Shown: piece after piece, positions 56,901-59,856 of the stretch
Position numbering within the stretch: the first letter of the stretch is position 1
Layout of the letters: every line of letters starts with the position of its first letter
DNA from: Riptortus pedestris
Lineage: Eukaryota; Arthropoda; Insecta; Hemiptera; Alydidae
Length of the DNA stretch: 64,000 nucleotides
NCBI GenBank assembly: GCA_019009955.1
Contig: CM032228.1
Span: 103,676,001 to 103,740,000 of the forward strand
Direction: 5' to 3'
Program-made: the position numbers and the translations under genes
The notes under the pieces: model-generated
Told to the model about the DNA's origin: nothing
Databases searched by the model: none
Seen by the model: only the letters and a program-made list of their open reading frames with translations

Positions 56901-58433
56901 CTTGCTATTACTAACAAGTGCTTGTAAGCAAGTTGTCATAAAATTGCTTGGTAGAAACATAATATTTTATTTATATCTGAATAGTTTTCAATCTAAAGAT
57001 CTAGTTTTTCAATAAGTGATTAATTTTATAGTCTACTAGCTAAGGTACCCAGCTTGCCTGGGAAATCATTGTTGACTGAATAATGATGGTATTTTTTTAG
57101 CAAGGCTTCAATGAGTTTGATTCCCTACAACTTCTGCTATCCTACTATGGGCAAATTCAGCATGCCTTTGTTTAAATAATACATTATCAAAATTAAACAA
57201 TCGAAATACTCTTATAGTTTATATTTCTACTGAAAATTAATAACAAAATATTTTCTAGGGCAAATAAATAAATGAGGATGGGGGGGGGATGTGAGATTTA
57301 TAACCTCACTAATACGAATCGTTAGTTCTTAGAACTACCATGCAAGTCTAAAACCATAACATAATTTGTCATAATATGCCTATATTAAAAACATTTAAAT
57401 GAGCACTAATAAAATTGTTGACTCCCGCTGTAGCTTTTAGCGCGTAGCTCGTGTATACCTCATTGTATGACAAAAGTGTACTAAAAAAAAGTTACTCTAT
57501 ATAACAAAATACACAATTTTTGTTTGTGCATGTTTGCCAAAAAAACCAATAGAAAACAAAATATCGTTATTTTTCATTTCAGGCCACCCTTATAACCTCA
57601 CTCATGTTCGTACCTAGAAATTTTAACATAGCTTATAAACATCGAAGGGTTAATGGTAATTCACATACCGAGTTTTTCTAAGTTTCGTTCAATCGCCAGT
57701 GCCCAATAAAATTGTTCACTCCCACTAATTTTTAATGTATATCTTGTTTATACTTTGTTATAAGGCAAAAATGTATATAACAAAAGTTACTCTAAAGAAC
57801 AAAATAAACAACTTTTGTTATGAGCATATTTGCCGAAAACCAGTAGGAAACTAAATAATGCTATATTCAATTTCAGGCCTCCCTTATTACCCCCCACTTC
57901 TGTACGCCTCAGAGAATATTATTACAGCCTAAAGTCTAAGTAGGTAATATACGTACCAAGTTTCATAAAAATTAGTTTAGTAGTTTAGGGGTGAAAAGGT
58001 AATAAACAAACAAATAAATAAACAGATACCAAAGCCAAAAATTGTTGATATCGTTTCAATTCCATGAGAAACAAAAAACTATAGTGAAATTTGGAAAATA
58101 AATCAATGTACAGACAGACATTACAATTTTATTGAAAATTTTAAAAATTGTTAAAATGTCATGAAAATTTTTGACATATATATCTTAATAAATAAATATA
58201 CAGTATTGGTAAAAAAACCTGTAAAGCAGTAAGTTTGTTCCGCTGTGCATCCAATGTTGTTTCAAGATTCACCACTTTCAATCGAAACTCTCTCAATTGA
58301 GCATATTTTACTTCTAAAGCAGCAGCTGCTGTTTGAGATTCTTCCACAGCCTTGGCTAGACTTACTTTTTTAGGTGCAATTACTTTAGCTACTTTATCAT
58401 ACCTTGAGATAGCTATTACCCATTTGCACAGAC
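7311..58433 (-). CDS. Axonemal dynein heavy chain, DNAH3/7/12 type (partial, 18 exons)
   Basis: An ATP-driven microtubule motor subunit of the ciliary/flagellar inner arm. The exons below, joined from high to low coordinate, give about 3,215 nt (about 1,071 codons) with no stop. All introns are GT-AG and all phases agree across the 17 junctions, so the locus looks functional. Order along the protein: stalk coiled coil 2 (residues about 1-110), AAA5 (about 114-350), helical linker and AAA6 (about 351-760, with GQGQG and FLQNCHL motifs), then the C-terminal domain (about 761-1071, with [30 protein letters not shown] and [12 protein letters not shown]). These motifs are hallmarks of axonemal dynein heavy chains. 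The DNAH3/7/12 assignment rests on recalled similarity and is less certain than the family. Missing: the motor's first AAA domains and microtubule-binding tip (right of the window) and about the last 60 or more residues (left of it). Confidence 0.95.
8587..8617. repeat. Poly-T run (about 31 bp)
   Basis: Uninterrupted T tract; on the minus strand, and so in the dynein pre-mRNA, a poly-A. No LINE or SINE body is recognised next to it. Confidence 0.9.
8693..10260 (+). mobile_element. Helitron-like family H, copy 3
   Basis: Starts AAAATTGTAACCTCTG after a short TA run and ends CCCGAGCGAAGCCGGG, TACCTTAG, CTAG, then (TA)n to about 10302. Only one clear core unit (8995-9060), followed by a different middle section with GAGGTTATATATGTCCG, shared with copies 1, 5 and 6. 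Confidence 0.83.
10303..10860. other. Intronic DNA, unclassified repeats
   Basis: Includes repeated wording such as GATAGGACACAATTTTTATT and GATAGAACACGAAAAGG, suggesting a diverged repeat related to the adjoining palindrome. The short frame at 10398-10583 has no recognisable content. Confidence 0.5.
10861..11084. repeat. Large imperfect palindrome, 104-nt arms
   Basis: Left arm 10861-10964 (AAAATGAAGGAATC...AATAAGACT) and right arm 10981-11084 (AGTCTTATCAGC...CCTTCATTTT) are reverse complements with a few mismatches, around a 16-nt spacer. A related sequence (TATATTTTCATGAGAAACTA) occurs singly near 22093. Type of element unknown. Confidence 0.85.
11110..11275 (+). repeat. tRNA-derived SINE, copy 1
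   Basis: Head region has AGTTAAGTCTTAATCTTATA and the promoter B-box-like GAGTTCGATTCCCGC at 11171-11185, then a non-tRNA body with AAGGGCGGTAGCCTGTAGAT. The tRNA-like head followed by an unrelated body defines a SINE; no cloverleaf good enough for a working tRNA. Confidence 0.75.
11363..11552 (-). repeat. tRNA-derived SINE, copy 2 (inverted)
   Basis: Reverse-strand copy: minus-strand head reads AGCCTCGTGAGTTAAGGTGT then GTGAGTTCGATTCCCACCTG (a good B box), body ending GGTAACCTGTAGATAACCCG. Forms an inverted pair with copy 1, about 90 bp apart. Confidence 0.78.
11609..11843 (-). CDS. Dynein exon 17: C-terminal domain
   Basis: Reads [20 protein letters not shown], then [20 protein letters not shown] and [25 protein letters not shown] and the NTVL-QE-(M/I)-RFN-L motif are typical. 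Acceptor TTTTTTTAAG, donor GTAATT; ends with one base of a Gly codon. Confidence 0.95.
12108..14115 (+). pseudogene. Decayed Ty3/Gypsy pol (protease, RT, RNase H, integrase)
   Basis: Pieces appear in the correct order in shifting frames. Protease: [15 protein letters not shown] near 12195. RT N-terminal region: [20 protein letters not shown] near 12545, then [20 protein letters not shown] and RICVDLKV near 12780. RNase [21 protein letters not shown] and [16 protein letters not shown] (13441-13615). Integrase: [18 protein letters not shown] near 14010 followed in another frame by AYSKWVP, the region of the first catalytic Asp. Multiple stops and frameshifts make it dead. It stops where a family-B repeat begins at 14144; DNA beyond may be more of it. 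Gag and LTRs are not recognised. Confidence 0.85.
14144..14772 (+). repeat. Family B, near-complete copy (629 bp)
   Basis: Begins AGCAGATTTCCCTTAAGGGA (containing a 20-bp perfect palindrome), has (TA)n at 14272-14329, the ACCGCTCTAGCGGT motif at 14347, a poly-G segment at 14457, and ends ACGCAGCTCCTGCGTGACGGAC before T6. Lies between the Gypsy remnant and unrelated DNA. Confidence 0.82.
15255..16815 (+). pseudogene. Decayed repeated gene of unknown function, split by a family-B insertion
   Basis: Left part (15285-15647) encodes [36 protein letters not shown] and, at its end, [15 protein letters not shown]. Right part (16582-16815) continues [20 protein letters not shown] then [20 protein letters not shown] and ends at a stop at 16813. 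I recall an uncharacterised repetitive protein family of arthropod genomes with the same wording, but no function is known to me. The two halves join in frame when the 934-bp family-B copy (15648-16581) is ignored. Further frameshifts and a stop in the left half show it was already decaying or decayed later. Confidence 0.72.
15648..16581 (-). repeat. Family B, complete copy inserted in a gene fragment (934 bp)
   Basis: Plus strand begins GTCCGTCACGCAGGGGCTTC after A6 and ends GGGGAAAATCTGCT before A5. It splits the reading frame of the 15255-16815 pseudogene exactly, which fixes both ends of the family. A microsatellite (TA/CA) core is at 16439-16485. Confidence 0.88.
16830..17640. other. Intronic DNA, nothing recognised
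   Basis: AT-rich; T-runs at 17190-17201 and 17270-17299; the sequence near 17515-17545 (AAACCAGGGTTTGCTCGGGAAA) weakly recalls the family-H hairpin end. Confidence 0.5.
17757..17806. repeat. (TA)n tract in family B
   Basis: TA dinucleotides at the core of a family-B copy, directly abutting the 17807 solo LTR; the tract resumes at 18361-18429 on the other side. Confidence 0.9.
17807..18360 (+). mobile_element. Solo LTR, 554 bp (family L1) in the (TA)n of family B
   Basis: Runs from TGTTGTGAAAAC to AAACGTAACA. TATA-like CTATAAAAATGG at 17986, then CAGTG-rich repeats, and the shared 3' end. It is flanked on both sides by (TA)n, and the two halves of a family-B repeat resume outside, so it inserted in that repeat's TA core. 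Confidence 0.82.
18361..18429. repeat. (TA)n tract after solo LTR
   Basis: Continuation of the family-B TA core on the right of the inserted LTR. Confidence 0.9.
18601..19016 (-). mobile_element. Putative solo LTR, 416 bp, a different family
   Basis: Bounded by TGTTACCCACAG and GGGTCGTAACA, interrupting a family-B copy that resumes at 19017 (CCATATACATATTTTCTC). It holds the motif TAGTTTATTTACAATAGAAC (a polyadenylation-like AATAAA on the minus strand) and a markedly GC-rich segment at 18850-19000 unlike its surroundings. No target duplication is visible, so the LTR assignment is tentative. Confidence 0.55.
19665..19828 (-). CDS. Dynein exon 16: C-terminal domain
   Basis: Reads [20 protein letters not shown], then [20 protein letters not shown] and FFSTILLTE. 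The P-x-(V/I)FG(M/L)-NA(D/N) region is recognisable. Acceptor CTGTAG, donor GTAAAT; phases match exons 15 and 17. Confidence 0.95.
20627..20742 (+). repeat. SINE, 3' fragment
   Basis: Starts in the B box (GAGTTACGATTCCATCCTGG) and continues with the same body, GAAAAGGGTGGTAACCTGTA. The head is missing; embedded in a Helitron-like copy. Confidence 0.7.
20978..21562 (+). repeat. Family B, complete copy (585 bp) inserted in family H
   Basis: Begins AGCAAATTTCCCTTAAGGGA after T5 and ends CCCCTGCGTGACGGAC before T5. The surrounding DNA is a Helitron-like core unit whose uninterrupted relatives have a single T5 at this point, so five T's appear to be duplicated. Confidence 0.88.
22511..22670 (-). 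CDS. Dynein exon 15: C-terminal domain
   Basis: Reads [20 protein letters not shown], then [20 protein letters not shown] and [15 protein letters not shown]-(V/I)-DDWDRR is a dynein signature. Acceptor TTCACAG, donor GTAGTA. Confidence 0.97.
22760..23095 (+). repeat. Family B, partial
   Basis: Starts GCTGTTGTGGTTGTACTTAT, continues with the ATTGTATAGAACCAATCTTA section and ends near GGGTAATCTACTTAGTTAAC. The TA core is deleted. Confidence 0.6.
23501..23720 (-). CDS. Dynein exon 14: C-terminal domain start
   Basis: Reads [19 protein letters not shown], then [20 protein letters not shown] and [17 protein letters not shown]. The CFFHA-x-(V/I)QER-x-KFG-LGWNI-YEFN block is among the best conserved in dyneins. 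Acceptor CCTTAG, donor GTAAGT. Confidence 0.97.
23838..25725 (+). repeat. Family B pieces around Helitron-like copy 5
   Basis: Left half at 23838-23965 ends in (TA)n where copy 5 of family H begins. Right-half sequence occurs at 25072-25300 and again at 25310-25722, the latter ending GAGAAATCTGCTTAGTTTAC, CGCAGCTCCTGCATCACGGAC. Two overlapping insertions are likely. Confidence 0.6.
23966..25070 (-). mobile_element. Helitron-like family H, copy 5 (truncated)
   Basis: Begins CTTGCTAAGGTACCTAAGGC (mutated hairpin end) right after the (TA)n core of a family-B half (23838-23965), then the shared middle section, one core unit near 24985, and stops at about 25070, lacking the ACAGAGGTTACAATTTTA end. 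Confidence 0.75.
25726..26619. other. Intronic DNA, nothing recognised
   Basis: No credible coding block; unlike its neighbours it lacks family H or B signatures. Confidence 0.5.
26620..28231 (+). mobile_element. Helitron-like family H, copy 6
   Basis: Starts AAAATTGTAACCTCTGTCTG after TA and ends GGGCATCGCCGGGTACCTTAG with a mutated terminus (CTTT instead of CTAG). Two clear core units near 26935 and 27235, then the alternative middle section. Confidence 0.82.
28269..28323. repeat. (TA)n tract
   Basis: Uninterrupted TA run between Helitron-like copy 6 and a truncated copy. Confidence 0.92.
28322..28965 (+). mobile_element. Helitron-like family H, 5'-truncated copy
   Basis: Begins abruptly after (TA)n (28269-28323) inside a core unit and ends CCCGGGCGAAGCCGGG, TATCTGAG, CTAG, TATATA. 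The loss of the 5' part at a TA run suggests slippage or recombination between TA tracts. Confidence 0.75.
29066..29217 (-). CDS. Dynein exon 13: end of AAA6
   Basis: Reads [20 protein letters not shown], then [20 protein letters not shown] and [21 protein letters not shown] and the E-PPKGL-R-N motif identify it. Acceptor TTTCAG, donor GTAATA; ends in AA of a Lys codon. Confidence 0.96.
29300..29957 (+). repeat. Family B, diverged
   Basis: Weak right-half similarity (ATGATGACATCA-type and TTTACTCAGCTCCTGAATGAC with following T8). Older copy between dynein exons 13 and 12. Confidence 0.45.
30694..30846 (-). CDS. Dynein exon 12: AAA6
   Basis: Reads [20 protein letters not shown], then [20 protein letters not shown] and [11 protein letters not shown]. 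The SLGQGQG and GTWV-x-LQNCHL motifs are invariant dynein markers. 51 whole codons; acceptor TTTTTAG, donor GTAAGA. Confidence 0.97.
30847..31978. other. Intronic DNA, nothing recognised
   Basis: AT-rich sequence between dynein exon 12 and the Dong/R4-like LINE. May include an unrecognised 5' part of that LINE. Confidence 0.5.
31979..34646 (+). mobile_element. Dong/R4-like LINE insertion bounded by ATA microsatellites
   Basis: The element's 3' side ends in CCCCC followed by (ATA)n at 34621-34646, and a second (ATA)n tract, also preceded by CACCC, lies at 31981-32002 just upstream of the coding part. Dong elements are known for inserting in TAA repeats, so the tracts fit the expected target. 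The DNA after the right tract (GTGGGGATTTACTG) matches family B, so the LINE landed in or beside a family-B copy. The exact 5' junction is not resolved. Confidence 0.75.
32091..34535 (+). pseudogene. Dong/R4-like LINE ORF: reverse transcriptase plus restriction-like endonuclease, with three lesions
   Basis: Non-LTR retrotransposon polyprotein. Part 1 (32091-33083) is the reverse transcriptase: [61 protein letters not shown] and the catalytic YMDDLKLYA. Part 2 (33134-34165) begins at [12 protein letters not shown] and carries a C-x2-C-x8-H-x4-C zinc motif ([18 protein letters not shown]). Part 3 (to 34535) has KPDILIID and ADIIDIAVP, the PD-D core of the restriction-like endonuclease that R2/R4/Dong elements carry after the RT. 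Lesions: an AT-rich insertion with frameshift at 33077-33132, a stop at 33451, and a frameshift near 34150. The N-terminal zinc-finger region is absent, so it is 5' truncated. Confidence 0.88.
34647..35205 (-). repeat. Family B-like DNA after the LINE
   Basis: GTGGGGATTTACTGATAGCT and the following TATTTGAGTCATGAAAAAAT section match the reverse of family B's right half; the rest is indistinct. Confidence 0.5.
35232..36785 (+). mobile_element. Helitron-like family H, copy 7 (four core units)
   Basis: Starts AAAATTGTAACCTCTGTCTG after (TA)n. Four tandem core units with phase points near 35553, 35851, 36150 and 36450 (period about 298). The 3' hairpin end is missing; similarity stops near GCCATCCAGCC at about 36780. 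Confidence 0.83.
36786..37479. other. Intronic DNA, nothing recognised
   Basis: A CCTTCCCTTAAGGGATC motif near 36815 echoes family B's palindrome; otherwise featureless. Confidence 0.45.
37480..37568. repeat. (CT)n followed by (TA)n
   Basis: (CT)n 37480-37511 then (TA)n to 37568, ending at the CTAG of Helitron-like copy 8. Confidence 0.92.
37569..38906 (-). mobile_element. Helitron-like family H, copy 8 (three core units)
   Basis: Plus strand begins CTAGCTCAGATACCCGGCTT right after (CT)n(TA)n and ends ACAGAGGTTACAATTTTA followed by (TA)n, into which a solo LTR is placed at 38946. Core units near 37951, 38240 and 38541. Confidence 0.85.
38946..39412 (+). mobile_element. Solo LTR, about 467 bp (LTR family L1)
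   Basis: Begins TGTTGCGAGGAT and ends AACGTAACA, inside TA-rich sequence. It contains a TATA-like CATATATAAGAG near 39056, runs of short CAGTG-rich repeats, AAATAAA near 39303, and a 3' end (TTTTGCAATCCAAAAGAACTC) shared with the copies at 17807, 42996 and 61249. No internal retroelement sequence is adjacent, so it is a recombination remnant. Probably Ty3/Gypsy, but the class is inferred only from LTR form. Confidence 0.8.
39423..39454 (+). repeat. Mariner left terminal inverted repeat (32 bp)
   Basis: Begins CGGGGTGTGGCT directly after TA and matches the reverse complement of 40739-40770 at all 32 positions. Confidence 0.97.
39641..40705 (+). CDS. Mariner transposase, full length (354 aa)
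   Basis: A cut-and-paste transposase of the IS630/Tc1/mariner superfamily. The N terminus carries two helix-turn-helix regions (residues about 1-110, including [18 protein letters not shown] and SIRAIAETV). The catalytic domain has the D,D34D triad: D159 in TCDESWFF, D254 in HQDNAPAD, and D289 in CDFYLFP, just after YSPDLAP. I start at the ATG at 39641; the same frame extends upstream to a TTG at 39617, but the ATG gives the usual mariner length and N terminus ([10 protein letters not shown]). No frameshift or stop is seen. The motif after the second Asp reads NAPADSA, where a His is more usual in place of that Asp, a possible weakening change. Catalytic residues are present, so activity is possible but unproven. 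Confidence 0.95.
   Translation: MLSVTVEQRIVVNFHVKLGKTATETYNLLKEVYGNECLSRARVFEWFKRFQDGREDVQDDSRPGRPSTSKTDDNIEKIGNLIRSDRRLSIRAIAETVRIDKESVRQILHNNFNMQKVCAKMVPKILTFEQLEAHKNVCTDTLNAIENDPNLLERIITCDESWFFMYDPETKCQSMHWKSPSSPRAKKARMSKSKFKAMLIVFFDIHGIVNLHWVPEGQTINQHYYLHVLAELRERIRKKLPELWKDKSWVLHQDNAPADSALSVKRFLAKFSIPVLDHPPYSPDLAPCDFYLFPKVKSALKRTRFESVEAVKEKAARVLKELTENDFQHCFEQWKVRMERCRDKGGVYIEGDNK
40739..40770 (-). repeat. Mariner right terminal inverted repeat (32 bp)
   Basis: Ends AGCCACACCCCG followed by TA; exact reverse complement of the left repeat. Confidence 0.97.
41053..41102. repeat. Perfect 22-bp hairpin with 6-nt loop
   Basis: CACTTGGAAAATAACATTAT plus TA, loop GCATGA, then the exact complement. 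It lies between the mariner and dynein exon 11. Could be a minimal foldback element. Confidence 0.9.
41368..41513 (-). CDS. Dynein exon 11: AAA6
   Basis: Reads [20 protein letters not shown], then [20 protein letters not shown] and AFLKFADEM. The CC-x-PL(I/L)-x-(I/V)L(S/T)P-x-ADP motif is characteristic. Acceptor TTTCAG, donor GTGTAG. The following intron (about 10.5 kb) holds the mariner, the Dong/R4-like LINE, a solo LTR and several Helitron-like copies. Confidence 0.95.
41950..42900 (+). pseudogene. Decayed mariner transposase, second family
   Basis: Frames from 41972 give [96 protein letters not shown] and RKSWG, then broken pieces down to the C-terminal [20 protein letters not shown] near 42835. 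WVPYE is the mariner linker motif; the first catalytic Asp region reads VTGDVK then a stop. Many lesions; far older than the 39.4-kb copy and a different lineage. Terminal repeats were not found. A solo LTR follows at 42996. Confidence 0.85.
42996..43678 (-). mobile_element. Solo LTR, 683 bp (family L1), minus strand, expanded minisatellite
   Basis: Plus-strand ends are TGTTATGTTTATTAC and GTTTTCACAACA, the reverse complement of the 17807 copy. It is longer because of an array of about eight units of roughly 30 bp (ACACTGTTCTTTACATAAAC and variants, 43190-43470). An apparent cysteine-rich frame across this array is an artefact of the repeat. Confidence 0.82.
43679..44566. other. Intronic DNA, nothing recognised
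   Basis: Between the solo LTR and dynein exon 10. Short frames here have no family resemblance. Confidence 0.5.
44567..44750 (-). CDS. Dynein exon 10: AAA6
   Basis: Reads [20 protein letters not shown], then [20 protein letters not shown] and [13 protein letters not shown]. The L-x-x-FQKLL-x-LRC-x-R-x-DK(I/V)-x-PA motif is a dynein hallmark. Acceptor CTACAG, donor GTAAGT. Confidence 0.96.
44836..45027 (-). CDS. Dynein exon 9: AAA6
   Basis: Reads [20 protein letters not shown], then [20 protein letters not shown] and [17 protein letters not shown]-x-FSF, the FLLTGG turn and the NP-x-P-x-WL region identify it. 64 whole codons; the next intron is 85 bp. Confidence 0.95.
45103..45281 (-). CDS. 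Dynein exon 8: start of AAA6
   Basis: Reads [20 protein letters not shown] and ends [18 protein letters not shown]-x-WFI is highly conserved in axonemal heavy chains. The acceptor is the CTAG ending at 45282, which keeps frame with exon 7. The next intron is 75 bp. Confidence 0.95.
45369..45595 (-). CDS. Dynein exon 7: AAA5-AAA6 linker
   Basis: Reads [20 protein letters not shown], then [38 protein letters not shown] and TRALFFSI. This is the conserved helical linker leading to AAA6. Donor GTGAGT; the next intron is 87 bp. Confidence 0.96.
45945..47010 (+). pseudogene. Decayed BEL/Pao retrotransposon pol fragment
   Basis: The frame at 45954-46292 has [32 protein letters not shown], and [20 protein letters not shown], matching the segment before the RT of BEL/Pao elements. 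After a break, 46350-46520 encodes TVTYGI, AAKVLCRHLY and TGA-like pieces of the RT around the catalytic motif. Remnants continue to about 47010. Stops and frameshifts make it dead. It sits in the intron between dynein exons 7 and 6, antisense to the gene. Confidence 0.72.
47220..47660 (-). pseudogene. Decayed LINE reverse transcriptase fragment
   Basis: On the minus strand, 47500-47580 encodes [20 protein letters not shown], matching the G-L-R-Q-G-D-x-x-S-P-x-L-F-N-x-x-L block of non-LTR RTs, with FVKS and ISIGLEV before it. Downstream frames are broken. Clade not resolved (RTE-like wording, low confidence). Confidence 0.55.
47943..48134 (-). CDS. Dynein exon 6: end of AAA5
   Basis: Reads [20 protein letters not shown], then [20 protein letters not shown] and [15 protein letters not shown]. 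Matches the conserved stretch of NPHYLP, then VNF(T/M)IT, LGIV and ERPDLE. Acceptor TTTTCAG, donor GTTTGG; ends in AG of an Arg codon. Confidence 0.96.
48470..49130 (+). repeat. Family B, right-half similarity
   Basis: Sections GAAATATCTACATTATTGTA, TTTTCTCTATCATGAATATT and a C12 run at 48634-48645, then GTGGGAAATATTCTTAGTTT near 49092. The left end is missing. Confidence 0.55.
49868..50905. repeat. Three-copy 248-bp tandem array inside 150-bp direct repeats
   Basis: The landmark ATGGCTTGAGTTCGATTCAC recurs at 50131, 50379 and (as ATGGCTTAAG) 50627, exactly 248 bp apart; units include CTCGGTCTCAAATCTTGAAG and CATCTTCATCACG. The array is bracketed by related direct repeats at 49868-50015 and 50759-50905 (AATTCTCTAG, GAATATAATTCACAAACATA, GGATCCATCCTAGTGGCAAA). 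The frame at 50352-50606 is part of the repeat. Confidence 0.88.
51018..51151 (-). CDS. Dynein exon 5: AAA5
   Basis: Reads [20 protein letters not shown] and continues to [13 protein letters not shown]-x-GEELD-x-LEP is diagnostic for dynein heavy chains. Acceptor CATCTAG, donor GTAAGT; phase agrees with exons 4 and 6. Confidence 0.96.
51846..51999 (-). CDS. Dynein exon 4: AAA5
   Basis: Reads [19 protein letters not shown] and ends SIQSGTP. PLMIDPQ-Q-x-NKWI is the conserved AAA5 motif of axonemal dyneins. Acceptor TTTCAG, donor GTAAGT; ends on a codon boundary. Confidence 0.96.
52096..52324 (-). CDS. Dynein exon 3: AAA5
   Basis: Reads [19 protein letters not shown], then the [18 protein letters not shown] segment typical of AAA5. 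Acceptor TTCTTAG, donor GTAAGG; ends in AG of an Arg codon. The next intron is only 96 bp. Confidence 0.95.
52880..53290 (-). pseudogene. LINE 3' fragment (jockey-like C terminus)
   Basis: On the minus strand: [30 protein letters not shown], stop, [19 protein letters not shown], then after a frameshift [20 protein letters not shown]. The W-stretch, (Q/F)L-(S/T)GHG-x-x-x-YL and the C-EE-x-EH-x-L-x-x-C motif are the usual C terminus of jockey/CR1-type LINEs. The 3' tail reaches about 52880. 5' truncated and broken. Confidence 0.75.
53690..54360 (+). pseudogene. Decayed Ty3/Gypsy reverse transcriptase fragment
   Basis: Fragments in several frames match Gypsy RT: VDYRKLN-like wording around 53730 (CTACAGAAAACTCAATG), LAKQLLA and KTAFSE-like wording at 53825-53900, [17 protein letters not shown] wording near 53955, then VYLDD near 54015, [20 protein letters not shown] at 54048, and an RNase H start ([20 protein letters not shown]) at 54165. 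Frameshifts separate the blocks and a stop follows near 54361. Not the same copy as the 12-kb one. Confidence 0.75.
55172..55298 (-). CDS. Dynein exon 2: end of stalk, start of AAA5
   Basis: Reads [20 protein letters not shown] then [21 protein letters not shown]. The LIGGLGGE-x-x-RW pattern is a strong dynein signature at the base of coiled coil 2. Acceptor CCTCCAG, donor GTAATC; ends with one base of a Gly codon completed by exon 3. Confidence 0.95.
55500..56080 (-). repeat. Family B, reverse copy
   Basis: Contains TATTATCCCTCCCCCCCTAT, TA core at 55930-55957, then GAATGGACCTCATTTTTGTC and GGTAGGATCGATGGATATTT, the left-half signature reversed. Ends indistinct. Confidence 0.6.
56090..57035. 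other. Intronic DNA, nothing recognised
   Basis: AT-rich, no repeat signature or exon identified. Confidence 0.5.
57036..58131 (-). mobile_element. Helitron-like family H, copy 9
   Basis: Begins CTAGCTAAGGTACCCAGCTT and ends CAGACAGACATTACAATTTTA at 58131. More diverged than its neighbours. It ends less than 90 bp from dynein exon 1's donor side. Confidence 0.8.
58219..58433 (-). CDS. Dynein exon 1 (first seen): stalk coiled coil 2
   Basis: Begins mid-codon after a TTTAG acceptor and reads [20 protein letters not shown], then a heptad-like helix ending [12 protein letters not shown]; donor GT at 58218. This is the segment directly after the microtubule-binding tip, where the stalk returns to the ring. 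The exon stands in an island of about 370 bp between two Helitron-like repeats. No further exon is visible from here to the right edge, so the upstream intron is at least 5.5 kb. Confidence 0.93.
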
Positions 58434-58501
58434 CTAAACAAATAAAATCATTGGTAAATTTCGGCCTGAACTCAATTTTGTATGCTATACAACTATATAT
58501 A

Positions 58502-59794
58502 TTAGCTCAGATACCCGGCTTCGCTCGGGAATTCATTTGAGGCTGAATGGTGATGGTATTTTTTTGGGAATGACAATATTTTGACATTTCCCCGTCCCAG
58601 TGTTTAAGGTTTATACCCGTCTTTGCTATGGATTTGTTAATAATAAAATTAATTTTTTATGTAAGACTTCACTGTCTTCCATATTGTCATATTTCCATCT
58701 CCTGTGCATTTTGCATAGATTTGAATTATTAAGGACAAAATATTACCATAGATTTGAATTAATTTTTCCAGGTAAGGTACCTGGTAGTTCATATTGGAAA
58801 GAATTGTTGAGCATATCAATATTACTTGCTTCATACATTTTTCCCGAAAAAATGTATAAAATAAAAGTTACTCTAAATAACAAAGTAAACAACTTTTGTT
58901 ATGTGCACGTTTGTCGAAAAACAAATAGACAATGAAATGAAACAAATTTTTTTTTCAGGCCTCCCTTATAACCCCCCCCCCCCATTCGAACCTAAAAATT
59001 TTAATGTAGCTTTTAATCATGGAAGAATTAATGCTAATTGACATACCGAGTTTTGTTAAGTTCGGTTCAATCGTTAGTGAACAATAAAATTGTTGGATCC
59101 CGCTTAAGTTTTAGTGTATTTCTCGTTTATACTTTGTTATAAGACAAAAATTTATATAACAAAAGTTACTTTAAATACCAAAATAAGCAACTTTTGTTAT
59201 GTGCATATTTGCAGAAAAACCAATAGAAAACAAAATACTGCAATTTGAAATTCAGGCCTTCCTTACAACCCCCACTCCTGCCAGTCCCTAGAAATGTTGG
59301 TATGGCTTATTATAATGAATACGTTAGTGTTAATACACATACTGAGTTTTATTTAGTTCGGTTGAGTCTTTAGTGCCAAATAAAATTGTTCACTTCCCGT
59401 ATAGGTTTTAGGATATATGTCGTTTATAATTCGGTATACGAAAAAAATGTATATAACAGAAGTTACTCTAAATAACAAAACAAACAACTTTTTTATGTTC
59501 ATATTTGCCGAAAAACCAATAGGAAACGAAATATCCCTATTTTTAATTTCAGGCCTCCCTTATAACCCCCACTCCTGTTCGTCTCAGAGAATATTTATAT
59601 AGCCTAAAGTCTAAGTTGGGTTAGTAGTAATATACATACCAAGTTTCATAAAATTCGGTTCAGCCGTTTATGCGTGAAAAGGTAACAAACAAACAGACAC
59701 CAAAGAAACAAAATGCAGTTACGGTGTCAATGGCATGTGAAACGAAAAGTATCGTGAAATTTCGTGAAAAAATCAATGTACAGACAGAGGTTAC

Positions 59795-59800
<6 letters not shown>
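58502..59800 (-). mobile_element. Helitron-like family H, copy 10 (three core units)
   Basis: Begins TTAGCTCAGATACCCGGCTT (CTAG mutated to TTAG), core units near 58861, 59157 and 59454, ends ACAGAGGTTACAATTTTA. Lies in direct tandem with copy 11, separated only by (TA)n. Confidence 0.85.

Positions 59801-59855
<55 letters not shown>
59801..59855. repeat. (TA)n between tandem Helitron-like copies
   Basis: The only sequence between copies 10 and 11. Confidence 0.93.
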
Positions 59856-59856
<1 letters not shown>

